Assembly: GCA_033807695.1 (NCBI GenBank) | Contig: CM066300.1 | Location: forward strand, 4,216,001 to 4,280,000 | DNA: 64,000 nt | Reading direction: 5' to 3' | From: Daedaleopsis sinensis | Lineage: Eukaryota; Basidiomycota; Agaricomycetes; Polyporales; Polyporaceae | Shown here: piece by piece, positions 33,856 to 45,679 of the stretch | Layout: each line of letters begins with the position of its first letter | How positions within the stretch are numbered: the stretch's first letter is position 1 | The notes under the pieces: model-generated | The model's input: only the letters and a program-made list of their open reading frames with translations | What the model was told of the DNA's origin: nothing | Databases searched by the model: none | Made by a program: the position numbers and the translations under genes

Positions 33856-36281
33856 ATGTCGAAGAGAGAGGCGAGGACGTTTGCGGCGGTAGGAGTGGAT
33901 GTCGACGCACCGCGCGCCAAACGACGGAAGGAGGTCCCAGCCGCGAGTGGTCCAGCTTCCGACAGCAAGCAGAACGCCGAGACGACGGCGGCGAACGAAG
34001 CGGTCGAGCACGAGCACGAAAACGCAGCAGAAGTGGAGGAGGACAGGGAGACGGTGAGGGAGAAGGGCCTGCAGCTGTGGCAGACCGTGAAGGATGCGGT
34101 CAACAAGGAGTACGTGATTTATCCTGGGCTTGCCTCTCCCGTTTCGACCGCCAGACCCCGTCTACGCTTCCTTACCGCCCACCACCATGTGCCCGCTCAC
34201 GCTCACGCACCCTCTCGCCCCCTCAGGGGCCACATCGCGTCCTTTCAGTTCATGCGTCTTCCCTCCAAACGACAATACCCCGACTATTACATCCAGATCA
34301 AGCACCCAATTGCTCTCGATGACATCAAATCCAAGCTCGACCTGAAGCAGTATGCGTCTATCAAGGAAGTTAGGCAAGACCTGGAGACCTGCTTCCGCAA
34401 CGCGAAACGGTACAACATCAAGGAGAGTCAGATCTTCAAGGACGCGAAGTTCCTACATGTATGTTACATGGCTTTAAACCTCTACCCCCAAACATTTCTT
34501 TGTCTTCCTTCCAATCGCTCACGCACACTATGCTAGAAACTGGTCATCAAGGAATATGGTCGAATGACAGGTATTAAGGAGGAGGGACACGAGGACGGGG
34601 AAGGTGGCTCCGACGATGAAGACAAGAAGAAGAAGCCCACTGCCTACAAGCTCTTGAAGTCAAGACTGCAGAGATTAGTGGACAAGAAGGACTCCACGTA
34701 TGTATCCTGTCTGGTTTGCGGCTGTGGCGAGGGATCTCAAACGTCGCAGAGGTCGTGTTCTCTCGGTGGAATTCATGCAGCTGCCAAATCGCAAAGCGTG
34801 GCCTATTTACTACACCATCATCAAGAAGCCTCAATGCCTTCAGAATATATTCGTACGCCTTTTCCTGCCGTTGCACGATGTTCAGTGACCTCTAACACGC
34901 TATGCAGAAGAAACTGAAGCAGAAGGAGTACCCAATGCCTGTAGACTTCGCAAACGACGTGGAACTTGTCTTCTCAAATGCGCTCGAGTTTAATCAAGAA
35001 CATACCCAGATCTGGGAGGATGCAGTGGCTTTACGGGTGGGCCTTGCGAATGTTTGAACCCTCTCTGAGATCTGACCCAGAGTACAGGAGTTCTTCAGGA
35101 AGCTGATGTCGGATCTACCTGAACCATTCTCAATACCGGCGTATACCAATGCAGGACAACATGCTACCAAGATCAAGCTGAAAGTACCTCAGCCCGCCGC
35201 TGCTGCAGCAGCCACTCCGGCTCCTGCAGTCGTCGCACCTCCACCCTCCCTTCCCTCATCCAACTCCATAGTAGTGCGATCATCACAGGCGGCATCAAGC
35301 TCGAAGCTACCAGCACCATCGAAGAAGGATACCTCTAAGCTCGTGCCAGGACCTTCTCCTCTACCTATCGCCGCCAGGCCATCCGCTGGTGCGGTCATCG
35401 CCCCCACGCCGACGAACCACCTACCACAACCTTCACGTCCAGCCGCACTCACACCGACGCCAATATTGCCGGCAGTGGCGCCACAGGCACCGAAGCCTAC
35501 TTACACCCCACCCGTACAACCGCACGCCCTCGCGCAGAGTCACACGACGACAAACATCGGTCCTGCACAATTATACCCCAGCGCTGTGTACCGACCGCCC
35601 ACACTAGCGCCCGCCCCCCTCAAAGCTTCGTCCTCGTTCACCTCTCCAGCGGTCCCCAGCACGAGCTCCGCCGCGAAGCCCCTCCCACCCGCCTTCCCCA
35701 CCGTCACGCGTTCTACGCCCCCTCCGCCCGCCGTGTATGCGCATCCGCTGAAGCACGCGCTCATCAGCACGCTGCCCCACCGCCGCCGGCTCATTCTCGA
35801 CCATGCGGACGGGGTGAAGACGTGGGCGCTGCGCCTGAACAGCTACGAGGGCGCGGTCGTCGTCTCGGACGTGTCCTTCCTCAGCGAGCACCACCGGGAC
35901 GACGACGAGAGCAGCGCGGACGAGGGGCCCGCGCGCCACGCCCACGCTGAGGAGGAAGAGGAGGAGGAGGACGCTGAGGCGGAGGCGGCGGCCGCCTCGA
36001 CGAGGAAGCGGAAGAAGAGGGGCCCGGGCCGGCCGCGCAAGCGGGCAAGGGTCGCGAAGGCTGCGGCCAAGAACTCGCACTCGCCTTCGAAGAGCCCGAG
36101 CAAGGGGAAGGCGGCGGACGGGCGGGCGGGCGAGGTGCAGGTGAAGCTCAACGGCGTTCCCATCCCGGGCGGCGAGCGCAGCGCGTGGGAGGTGCAGCTG
36201 CCGTTCGGCGTAAGCGTATTGGAAGTCGGCGAGAAGGGCGGGATGGTCTGGAAGGTCTACTTGGACAGAGCCTCACACTGA
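33856..36281 (+). CDS. RSC4: Rsc4-like tandem bromodomain protein
   Basis: Nuclear chromatin-remodelling subunit. After an acidic start with a KRRK patch come two bromodomains. The first reads FMRLPSKRQYPDYYIQIKHP and CFRNAKRYN. The second reads FMQLPNRKAWPIYYTIIKKP and FSNALEFN. The acetyl-lysine-binding Asn is present in both. An acidic linker (GGSDDEDKKKK) joins them. A long Ala/Pro-rich region follows, then a conserved C-terminal block (HALISTLPHRRRLIL, TWALRLNSYEGAV). An AT-hook-like stretch (KKRGPGRPRKRAR) sits in the Glu/Ala-rich part. No BAH domain is seen, which favours Rsc4 over Rsc1/2. It should bind acetylated H3 tails in an RSC/PBAF-type complex. Confidence 0.87.
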
Positions 36282-36519
36282 TCGGTGTGCGTGTGCTTAA
36301 GCTTCGCCCCCTCTCGCAGGTTTCTTTTTACTGTTTATCAGCGCCCTGCACTTAATGTTATGTCGCCGTCTGGGTCCCCTGGTTCTCGAATAGAATGTGT
36401 ACAACATTATGGTTGTGGGATATATGTCTAGTAGTACTGGTGTTCCGATCTGAAGTCCGTCCGTATACTGCGAGCCTATCCTGCCGCCAAAAGCTTGGGG
36501 AGTCCGAACAGAACGCGGG

Positions 36520-38522
36520 CTATGCGCTCGTGGCGCGCCAACGCGCGAGCTTCTCTGCTAAGGGCACCCCCTCGTCGACGTCCTCTGCCCCGCTCTCAGG
36601 CTCGCTTGGAGGGTCAGGCACGTAGAGCTGGTACCGCCCGGGCTCGGTCGTCCGGTCCTCGACGTATCGGCGGAGCATCGCCTCCCTGTCGATGGGCCGC
36701 ACTTCGTACCCCTCTGAGCCACTCCGGACGAACTCGCGCGGCCGCCCGTGGTGGTTGTACACGTCATCGTTCTCGCCATCGCCTTCATCCTCCTCTTCAG
36801 AGTACACGGGGTACGTCTCGCGACCGTAATCTGGGTGATATGGCGGGACGGCGGAGTAGGGCCCATCCGCGGTCGTGGCACCCGCCTTCCGCCGGCGCGT
36901 CGTCGTGGGCTGCAGATCGGGGTTGTACGAGCCGTTCTCGTACGTCCAGGGGGACGCGGGGAGCTCGAACTTGTGATTGGGGTTTTCATCGGGGTATATG
37001 TATGCGTCCGGATCTTTCGGGGGCCACTCTTCGCCTGCCGAATCTACAATAGGTGAAGTCAGCATCGGCGTGCATCTCTTCGATACTGAGCGATGCATCG
37101 ACGACTAGGGAAAGAGGCAAGGTGGTTCTAGCACTACAACACAAATTTGATAAGTGCTTACTTCGTGGTAACATCATGAGGACGCACACCTGCATCCTGC
37201 GGTACTATTGCGGTACGACGTTCCTGCCGTCTCAAGGCTAGTCATGCCTCGGGCAAGTAGTCGCCGTCGACACCATATGCCTCCTCGTCCTCGGCGTCTG
37301 TGCGCCTTATCGAGAACTCGATCCACTTACCATCTCCGCCAGCAAGCGGATACTTGAGGCCATCCCCCGGCGGAACTGTGGGGCAGCACCACAGAAGAGG
37401 CCTCGGGCCGAGGACTGCCTCGATATTGCGGCGGACCCCGAGGTTGTACGGGAACTTGATCTTCATGACCAATGGATGATTAGGTGCGTGTAGTCGGGGA
37501 TCAATGTATGAGGAACGCACCTCCCGGATCCGACCACGGCGGACGAGGGTCGCCACCTTGTCCTTCTCCCAACCCTCTATGGTTGTACTGTTACCGAGTA
37601 GAGAGTAGAAGTGGTACAGGCTGCGGGAGAAGAGTTAGCTGGAGAGTGATGATCATGTAGGAACCGACCTGAAGATGCCGACGGAGAGCAGCACGGGGAT
37701 GCAGGTAGCGAAGTTGAGCACTATGAATATCAACTCGCGTCCACTGGGTTCATCCTAGGTAGTATCATGAAGCACCGGAATGGTAACAGTGTAGTTGCAA
37801 CGTACCCAGTACGTTGCGCTACCAAGTACGCGGTTGACGAGCATCGTGAGATGATAGCTGCATGCAACATCCACGTAGAAAAGAAAGCGGATGAAGTGTC
37901 CGTAGTTGAAGTGACCGACGCAGTTGTTCACCCATGGGCAGTGGTGGTCTACGTTCCGTGATCAGCGTACCGGCTTGAACAGGCACACAGCTGATACACA
38001 CCCATGCGAAGCACACAACTGCAGCGTGGTTTGTTAGAATGATGTCATGCAACAGCACATGCGTAAACGCACCGTTTGCACTGACGACAGTGGTGTGCTC
38101 GTGGTGGCTTGTAACTGTCGCAAGAACGGCAGTATCTTGGACCCCTTGTAAGCTTCTTGACTTCGTATCCGTCTTCGTCATTGACGTCTGGTCGCTAGAA
38201 GCCGCACTCTCAATCGCGCGCACTAAGACCACAGAAGCGTGTTCACGTACCCATCGCGGAGGCACCGTGCCTGGATTGGTTATTATACATAACCTGTAGT
38301 TCCACAGCAACAACCCTACTAGGATACTGGCATTTCGGTTGTTATGTGAGGTCAAAAGGATGGCTGTTGTACTCACTTGAAAGGCACCAGAAGTTGCAGG
38401 AGTTCAACGGAGACCTCCCGGCCGTACCAGGGCCATATGACGAATATTTGCGAAGAGTAGGCAATGAACGAGATGAGTAGCGTCGTGAAGAATACGAACA
38501 ACCGTCCGGTGAGACGACCCAT
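36520..38522 (-). CDS. PFA4: PFA4-type DHHC palmitoyltransferase
   Basis: Transfers palmitate to protein Cys at the ER. The start [16 protein letters not shown] (38522) opens the first membrane helix. A second helix ([12 protein letters not shown]) precedes NPGTVPPRW. The zinc-binding Cys-rich domain reads [20 protein letters not shown]. The catalytic motif is DHHC in [11 protein letters not shown]; an intron splits the Asp codon. [11 protein letters not shown] and further helices follow. The last exon (37098-36520) is a polar tail with [12 protein letters not shown] just before it and ends WRATSA. The layout of cytosolic tail and TM segments fits the Pfa4 group. It is divergent from the mitochondrial gene at 38727 with 204 bases between starts. 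Confidence 0.88.
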
Positions 38523-38726
38523 GTCCAACCCAGACCCAGAGCGACGACAAGAGATGGAAGTGAGAGAAAGAGCTGTGTATTACTATAAGGCTGCGTCCTG
38601 CTCGTTTCGGAGTGCTTGGCCGGCAGACGCGCTCGCGTCCTCCGCCGTGTGAGCGCTACTGCCGTTCTCATCTCCGTCCAGCACACCGAGCTCGAGGACA
38701 GCTTCCGTCTGCGGCTCGACGTCGCC
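38523..38726. promoter_or_regulatory. Bidirectional promoter of PFA4 and mitochondrial-protein genes
   Basis: 204 bases between diverging start codons, without an obvious TATA box. Confidence 0.5.
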
Positions 38727-39734
38727 ATGCTCTCTCGTCTCTCGTCTGCTCTGCCATCAGCGACGGTCTCCACTGCTCGCAGCGCAGCATCTGCTCTCCA
38801 TAGAGCGCCGGCATGCATACGGTTCAACTCGTCAGAGGTCGCCGCCGCCCCTGCCGCCGTTCCGGAAAAGTCAGACTCGGACGTGACTACGACCCCTTCA
38901 GATTCTGCGGAGACAGAGGCCCTGCCGAAGAAGCGAGGAATCCCTATTGCACAGAACCTGGGGGACATCACCATACGTGCTTGTGCGTTGCCCGCACCTC
39001 CCCAACTGACCGCGACTCACCTCCCCTCAGGGAATCCAAATCATAAGGGGGCCGGCGCACCCAAGAGTTGGGCCGTCAACCCGCAGCCACAGGCTCAACG
39101 TCAAAACCGTCCTCCGCGTGACCACACGCAGACGCGAGACCGACCTCCTCGTCGCGACGGGAATCGCCCTCGCAGGGCGGAGGGCGAACGGGCCGCCCGA
39201 CCTGCACAAGCTCAGGGAGAGGGTGGCCAGGAAGCCCGCCCTGCGCACGCTCAGGCCGAGGGTGACCAACGTGCCCGTACCCGCACCCATCCGCGACCTG
39301 CACGAGCAGACGGAGAGCGCGAGCGGGCGCCGCGGCAGTCCGACCGAAGGAGGGCCGCCCCGCGCGAGAAGTCTGAGGGGGATCCGGTCGTCATTCCCAC
39401 TGCAGCCCAAGTGAAGGTCGAGCTGGGGGACCTCGACCAGCTGTTTGGCCCCCCTGCTACCCAGACTGCCACGGAGCCCACCGCGAAGGCATCCTCGAGC
39501 ACCGTCTCCCCTTCACAAGCCCGCGTCCAGCTGCTCTTGGAGCGCACCGCTGGCGACTACTCCCGATACGTTCCGCGTCCATATCCCACTACCGACGTCA
39601 CCAAGCTCGGGCCTGTTGGGCTGTCAGGATTCGTGCTGTCCCGCAGACGCGACGTCGGGCTCAGCGCTCGCGACAGTGCATTAACGGTGGTAAAGAAGTT
39701 CGCAGGGGGGAAGGGAGCTCAGGTATCGGCATGA
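38727..39734 (+). CDS. Putative mitochondrial protein, basic Arg/Pro-rich
   Basis: The N-terminus (MLSRLSSALPSATVSTARSA) is rich in Arg, Ser and Ala with no acid, like a mitochondrial targeting peptide, with a likely cut near IRFNSS. The middle is a long Arg/Pro/Gln-rich disordered segment (RRDGNRPRRAEGERAARP). The C-terminal 130 residues look folded: VKVELGDLDQLFGP, LLLERTAGDYSRYV, VGLSGFVLSRRRDVGL. A 54-base stretch at 38974-39027 has good splice signals (GTGCTTG..CCTCAG) and is a multiple of three, so the frame is open whether or not it is removed. I do not recognise the family. A mitoribosome or RNA-binding role is a guess from charge alone. Confidence 0.72.
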   Translation: MLSRLSSALPSATVSTARSAASALHRAPACIRFNSSEVAAAPAAVPEKSDSDVTTTPSDSAETEALPKKRGIPIAQNLGDITIRACALPAPPQLTATHLPSGNPNHKGAGAPKSWAVNPQPQAQRQNRPPRDHTQTRDRPPRRDGNRPRRAEGERAARPAQAQGEGGQEARPAHAQAEGDQRARTRTHPRPARADGERERAPRQSDRRRAAPREKSEGDPVVIPTAAQVKVELGDLDQLFGPPATQTATEPTAKASSSTVSPSQARVQLLLERTAGDYSRYVPRPYPTTDVTKLGPVGLSGFVLSRRRDVGLSARDSALTVVKKFAGGKGAQVSA

Positions 39735-39849
39735 CAGATGGCAGCGTATTAGCGCTCTCGAGTAATACATATGGTATACATATGCTATGACGGCGCAGGC
39801 GACAATCGACAGAACAAGCAAAATGAAGGCACTAGGTACGAAGCATGAA

Positions 39850-41914
39850 TTATGTCCCAGCATCTGATGACGCAGCGGAGGCCGATGAGCCATCGTCGAC
39901 ATCGCCATGGCTGTACGAGTTGTCCACGGAGCCATGGCGGTCGCCGTCTTCGCTTGCGCTCCCCGACGCCAGCACCCATTTAGGTATTAAGAAATCTCGG
40001 ACTTCCTCGATTTCAATGGGTACGCGGGTGCCAAACGCGGTGACATGGCGCTGCGTCTTCCTCGCCGTTGGCGCACTGGACTGGCGGATAGCAGCCACCA
40101 TAAGCACACAAACTGCAGGCTCCTTCTTGCCGGAGTGACCTGTGGGTTGCGTCAAGGCTAACCGAAGAGCACGTATTCATCGCGGGCTTACCAGTAGAAG
40201 AGACGGACTCCCCGGCGTCCACACCGTTGACCTTGGAAGCCTTTTTGTATTTGTGCTTCGCTGAGGCGGGCCCACCAATTCGTCGTTTCTTCGCAGATGG
40301 AGCCTGGGGGAGGGTATCTGACTCGACTGAGTATCGCCCGTACTTAGAGGAAGTGTCGGGTCCGGTGTACGAGGCCGAGCGAAGAGGAGAGCCTGGCATC
40401 TGGCTCTTCCCCCCACCGGTGTGCTTGAAGAAGGGCGAGAGGGTGATCTGCTTGCCGCCACCACGCGAGGGCGGAGGCTTGGACTCCTGCTTGGACGAGG
40501 CCGACAGCATGCGAGGAGGGAATTTGATGCGCAACTTGAGCTTCTTAGATTTACTGCGCTCGAGCTCTTCGAGATCAACCTCGGACTCGCCGTCGTCCTC
40601 GATCATCTCCTCGACCTCCTCGGTCTTTGCCTCGACCTCGACCTCATCTTCGCCCACCTCCTCGCCCTCCTCGACCTCCTCGACCTCATCCTCCTCATCC
40701 TCTGTGTCGTCAATCTCTATGACGTCGACAGGCGTAACCTTGCTGGGAGACTTGCCGGCCTTCTTCTCCATCCACCGTCGATCGGGGGGCAGCAGGGTCC
40801 GGTAGCGCTGTTCTAGTGAGAGCGCGACCACTAGCATCTCTTCCCGCCTGCGTTCGCCCTCCTGGTACGCGGCCGCGCCGTGGAGGTTCGACGCATCTAC
40901 TGGCACCTCGACCTGCGAGGACGGCCCAGGTATGTCGCTATGGAGCTCGGCGAATTCCTCCGCGGGTATAGCGAGGAACGCGGACGTATCCATCGCGCGA
41001 AGCTGGTCGATGCGCTCCTTGAGCTTGTAGTGCTCATGCTTGAGCTTCTCCTTCTCGCGCAACCGCTGCCGCTTCTCGAACGACTCGTACTTGCGGTGGC
41101 GCTTCTCATACGCCGCGTCAGAGGTGTCCACGCTCTCCTGCACGGATCATAGGGCGACGTGCAGCGCGCGGCATGTATTGTGCAGTATCGTAGCAGTAGG
41201 AATATGGAACAGATAGTGTGTGAGTGCGTGCGATATGTACGACAGCAGTGGGTGGACGAACGTCTTCCGAGCCCCGCGGGCGAAAGCGGCTCCCGACATG
41301 GGCATCCTGCGGCAGCTCCGTGAACTCCGGGGTCTGTATGAGCTGCTGCTGCTTGTACGCCTGGCGCACCTCCGGCCGGTCGAAGTAGCGGCCATACGCG
41401 AGGGTGTTCAGTTGCCCCTCTCGCTCGTCCGTCGACCCATACGCGGGCGCGGTGGCAGAGGCGACGAGCGCCGAGTTCGTCGTCAGCAGGAACGCGGTCG
41501 TGGAGGGGATGAGCGGTTCGTTCTCATCTGCGCGAGCAGACGTAAGCGGATGCGAGGCATCAGAGAGTCACAAGGGGACAGCAGGAGGGGGCGAGGAGGA
41601 GAAGGAGAAGCGAGGGGAGAAAGGAAGGGAGAGGGAATAGGGAACAAGCACGTACATTTACGCCTCATCGTCTCCAGAATCATCACGTCCGTCTCGCAGG
41701 TGCCCACGCCAGGCCCACCGCGTCGCGAGCGCGTGGGCAACACGCGCCGTTGTCGTGTCTGCACACCAGCCTTCGAGCTCGACGCCTGCGCGGGAGACTG
41801 TGGCTGCCCAGGCTGTTGTGGCGGCGCGGGGGACGACGACGACGCCGTTGGCTGATGGCTGCTCGCTGCGCGCGACCCTCTGGCGGCGGCTTTGCCGTTG
41901 CGGGCGCTGACCAT
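39850..41914 (-). CDS. SAS4/PEHE-like chromatin protein
   Basis: Starts MVSARNGKAAARGSRAA (41914) and ends at 39850. The first exons give YGRYFDRPEVRQAY, then TPEFTELPQDAHVGSRFRPR. A long helical, charged segment follows: YEKRHRKYESFEKRQRLREK, KLKHEHYKLKERIDQLR. That arrangement resembles the SAS4 domain of MSL1/SAS4-type acetyltransferase scaffolds. Next come a Glu-rich run and basic patches (KSKKLKLRIKFP, AKKRRIGG). The final exon ends RHVTAFGTRVPIEIEEV, also PEHE-like, then a Ser/Asp tail. It is probably a nuclear scaffold of a MYST acetyltransferase complex. This is an inference from motif shape, not a certain match. Confidence 0.65.
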
Positions 41915-42183
41915 GTTCACGACGAGTGCAACACGATAGGGGAACGGGGAGGCAGTGGGAGACCGAGGGCGGCGGCGGCGTCGAGCGACTCGATTACCTC
42001 CCTTTCCGGGACCGCGTGAGGCGCCCGAACATCCAAAAGCGTTCACGCCGAATCTTTTGCCACTCAACGCCAAAAGATATCACGCGTGACAGCAAGCAAG
42101 AACATCATTTTGGACAACCACGGCGAGAAAGTGGATGCCACAAAGTGGACAATAGGTACATACACTGGGACTGCGTATCATCA

Positions 42184-44050
42184 TCAGCCTGCGTTTTCAC
42201 CACTCCCGTCAGTTGGATGTGGCGCGTTCGAGGGGTTCCAATCCCCAGAATTGTTCCAGGGGCCGGGGCCACCGACGGCATATCCTAAAGAGTCCGTGCT
42301 GTACGGGGCAGACGGAGGGATATACCCACCATAGCCCATCCCCATCCCTGCCATCCCGAAGTTCGCAGCAAATCGGGGATTGATATGCGGTTGGACATGG
42401 GGATATGGATACTGAGGAGGAAAGGAGAAGTCGAACGGCGGCATAGGGTATTGTCCATAGCCCCATCCGCCACCGCCGTAGCTACCCATGTCAGTCGGGA
42501 CGGGCGGGCCATCAGCGAACTGCCCAGTAGCACGAGCAATGGCAAGGGATGTTGGGGACAACGGCCGTGGAGGATGGTCGTAGGCCCCTTGTTGCCCGTT
42601 CCAAGAATCAGAATGCACACGATGGTCAGAGCCGCGGCCACGGCCACGGCCACGACCCCGATCGTTCTGCCGCCTACCACGTCCCCGTCCCCGACTCGAG
42701 TCGTCCCGGTTCGGAGGATAGTCGCGGGGCGGACCTCCTCGCCCGCGCCCGCGTTCACGCCCACGACCGCGGGAACTCTCAGGAAGTGCTGGAGAGGCAA
42801 CGGTCCCATCCCCGTCTTCTGTTTTGACTTCTGGCGGAGCCGCCCCGTAAGCGTCTGAGTAGGGATCATCGTATGGCGTAGGCGCAGGTCGAGAAGGGCC
42901 AGCTCCAAGGTCCAAGTCGTTGTGCCGGGGCTCGTCGTAAGATGTCCCCCCGTACGGATCATCAACCATGTCTTGGTCTCGCATGAGCGATGGAACAGGA
43001 GTAGTATGTCTCGAGGACGATGCGATTGAGCGTGCGCGGGATTGTTCTCGTCTGATGTACAATAGTTAGCAGATGCTCTACGAGAAAGTTGCCGGACGCA
43101 CCTGTGACCATGGGCTCTTTTGTGAGCAGCTTCTTGCTCGTCGTCAGAAAACTCAAGTTCATCATCTCCAGGCTCTTCGTCATGAACGTTACTGGCGTCA
43201 CTTCCCTTGAATTGCCGAATTTGTTGCACAAACACATAGTGACTTTTGGCGGGGACATGGAAGACAGGACGGCCGACTCGGACTTTTTCGGGGTCCAGAG
43301 GGTGCTTCTGGTTGAACCGTACTTGGTAGAGCGGTTCGCTGGTGGGTCCAAAGGTTTCGAATACCTACTAAAAGGTTCATGACATGTGTCTCACAAGAGA
43401 GACTGTACGCACGTATCCTAGCACCTTCCGATCTTCAAATACTAGTAGAGTGTCGGAGTCGAGGGCTTTTTCAGACCCTCTGTTCGCGATGGCGGAGGGA
43501 GTACCTTTGATGATGGCCACCTTATCAACTATGTTCATGACCTCCCCAACCTTTTCCAGTTGCTCGTGAGGGCCGACTTCCGAAATTTCGGGGATCACGA
43601 CATCGACGTCAACCAGCTCGTTCTTCGTCCGGACCTGGGCTTCAGATGTCGCCGCCGGCCCCCCTTCGTCATCATCTTCCACGTCCACATCTATTGGGGT
43701 CTTTGGGGGTGGTCGTATGCGTTCTCCTACGTCAGGTTCTGAATCCGAATCCAACGAAGAATCAGATTCGCTCGTAGATTCGTCGGGACTATATCACAAA
43801 TGAGCTAGGAGCAGCGACATATAGAGAGTACGCACCCATCTCCATTAGGTCCTGCTATGTCACCTAGGATATCTGCTTCGACCTCCTGTTCACTATCGGT
43901 ACCACTGTCGGTCCCATGGTCATGGTCTGAGTGCTGAGAATCTTCGATTATCTTGCTAGTCGATGGTTTAGAGATAGGTCCGATGATATCTTGAATGAGC
44001 TGAAGATCCTGCGGAATAAAGGAGGGCACAGCGAAGGAAGCAGTAGCCAT
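42184..44050 (-). CDS. NAF1: NAF1, H/ACA snoRNP assembly factor
   Basis: Nuclear factor that loads H/ACA snoRNPs and is later replaced by Gar1. Exon 1 (from 44050) is acidic (DSGTDSEQEVEADI). The next exon carries PPPKTPIDVDVED, IPEISEVGPHEQLEKVGEV, then LVFEDRKVLGY. The Gar1/Naf1 beta-barrel continues as FETFGPTSEPLYQVRF, VRVGRPVFHVPAKSHYVFV, followed by QFKGSDASNVHDEE, a typical Naf1 signature. The C-terminus holds RG-rich runs (GRGRERGRGRGGPP) and a Gly/Tyr/Pro-rich tail (GGGGWGYGQYPMPP). It lies 270 bases upstream of the SAS4-like gene on the same strand; each is probably transcribed alone. Confidence 0.92.
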
Positions 44051-45679
44051 GGCAGTACTCTAGCACAAACTTCTCGAGTCCAATGTTGTGCGTCCCGCAG
44101 ATTTCGCGAGGTTGTTTAGACGCTTAAACGCCACGATCACGTGTGCATTCGCTACGAGCGCCAAACTACGATTTCGCGCCTTGCTGCAAGCTTCTTCCAC
44201 CCTCTGACAGTGCCAATTGTACACCGTCGACCCAGTGGGCTATATGGAGTGCGCACAGTGAGAAGTGGTGCTTATATCGAGTGTGTATCTTCTCCAGTTC
44301 AGCACTGACTAGGACTGACTCGTTACAATCGTTCACAGCTAACATGATTCTAAAAGAGTTAACGTTTGAGCGAGCGAAGGGCAGCGAATTGAGCGAAGGG
44401 ACCATGTATCCGATACTTACGCTGCAGGGTTACTAAGCGCGCGCATTCCATGCTCGAACGGAGTCCAGTCGAGTCCAGTCTCCAATTGAAACATAAGTAT
44501 AAGTACCGGTGGTCGCCAACAGTCGCCAACGGTCGCTACCTACCGCCATCAGAAAGGGTACTTGCTATTGACCCACTTGAAGGTGTGGCCGGAGTAGCCG
44601 TGCATCTTGTGGTAGCCGTCGGGAGTTCCACGGTCACCAGTGACTGGTGACCATGGATGCAACTAATCTGTCCGCCGAAAGAGTACTAGTCTTCAAATTG
44701 GTACGGTAACGTTACGCCCTGCCGCCGCAAAAAAATTTTGCGCCCTAACGACATCTTTTGTGTTACCGGCTGCCGCGGCTAGAGAGCCCGGGCCCCGCGA
44801 TGGTTTGTTCGAGTCTAGCGATGGTGGGGACCGGGGTGCGGGCTGGTACGAGCTGGTACGAGCGGTACTCAGTACGTCTGCGCATGAGACAACATCGACG
44901 CATCGTCACTTCTCGATGTACATAAGTACTGTCCCGTAGTCGGGTTGAGTGAGCTTATCCCAAGTTTGCTGACCTTGCTATTCAGATGGCCATCTTCTAA
45001 GCATCTAAGTACTCCGTTCAGGACCAATCGGGTGCACCAGCATATGCATATGATCTCATATTACTTATGATGTACCCTTGCGCATGGTTGCTCGGTCTTC
45101 ATTACACGGTCAGAATGAAACACTGAATCATTTTGTTTCATCCTAGATTTCAGTCAGGAAGCGTCTGACCTCCGATTCATGTCACATGCGGATATTATGC
45201 TCAAATGCGACAGGAGGTCCCATTAGTATCTACCCGGGCCCATCTCCGTAAGAAATATCCGCTACTCGTCGTCGCTGACTTCCTGCTTGTGCATGAAGTG
45301 AGCATCGGCAACGGCGCCGGCAATGACTGAAACAAGGACAAGCCAACCAACATCAGCCAGCATCAAGATTCGCGAAAAATATCTCGACGCTAATTAGCGG
45401 CCATCAGCGCACCCTTCTGCACCGTGACCCTTCCCGAGGAGTCCGTCGCCTGCACTTCTACCCGGCGACAATATCACAGCCGAACGTCGCACTCCATGCA
45501 TACTTGTAGTCAACCAGATCGTTCAAGATCGGGGGGCTTGTCTTTTAAACGAGACTGGTGTTTAGTGCGTGAACCATTGTCCCCCTCGACCGTCCCCCCC
45601 GTCCCCCCCTCCTCCCCCTTCCCTTCTTCTACATACTACGCCCCAAAAGCCTTACGACCGATCACTGTCGTTGGGAGCC
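44051..45679. other. Gene-poor intergenic region
   Basis: About 1.6 kb of lower GC with no supported gene. Short direct repeats occur: GAGTCCAGTC twice at 44460-44480, GTCGCCAAC twice near 44513-44530, and GCTGGTACGA twice near 44840. A C-rich pyrimidine tract at 45580-45625 is probably the core promoter of the next gene. Confidence 0.5.

Noticed and set aside
44700..44760. AAAAAAATTTT tract as a possible replication origin
   Set aside because: A single short A/T tract in a fungal chromosome is not evidence for an origin.
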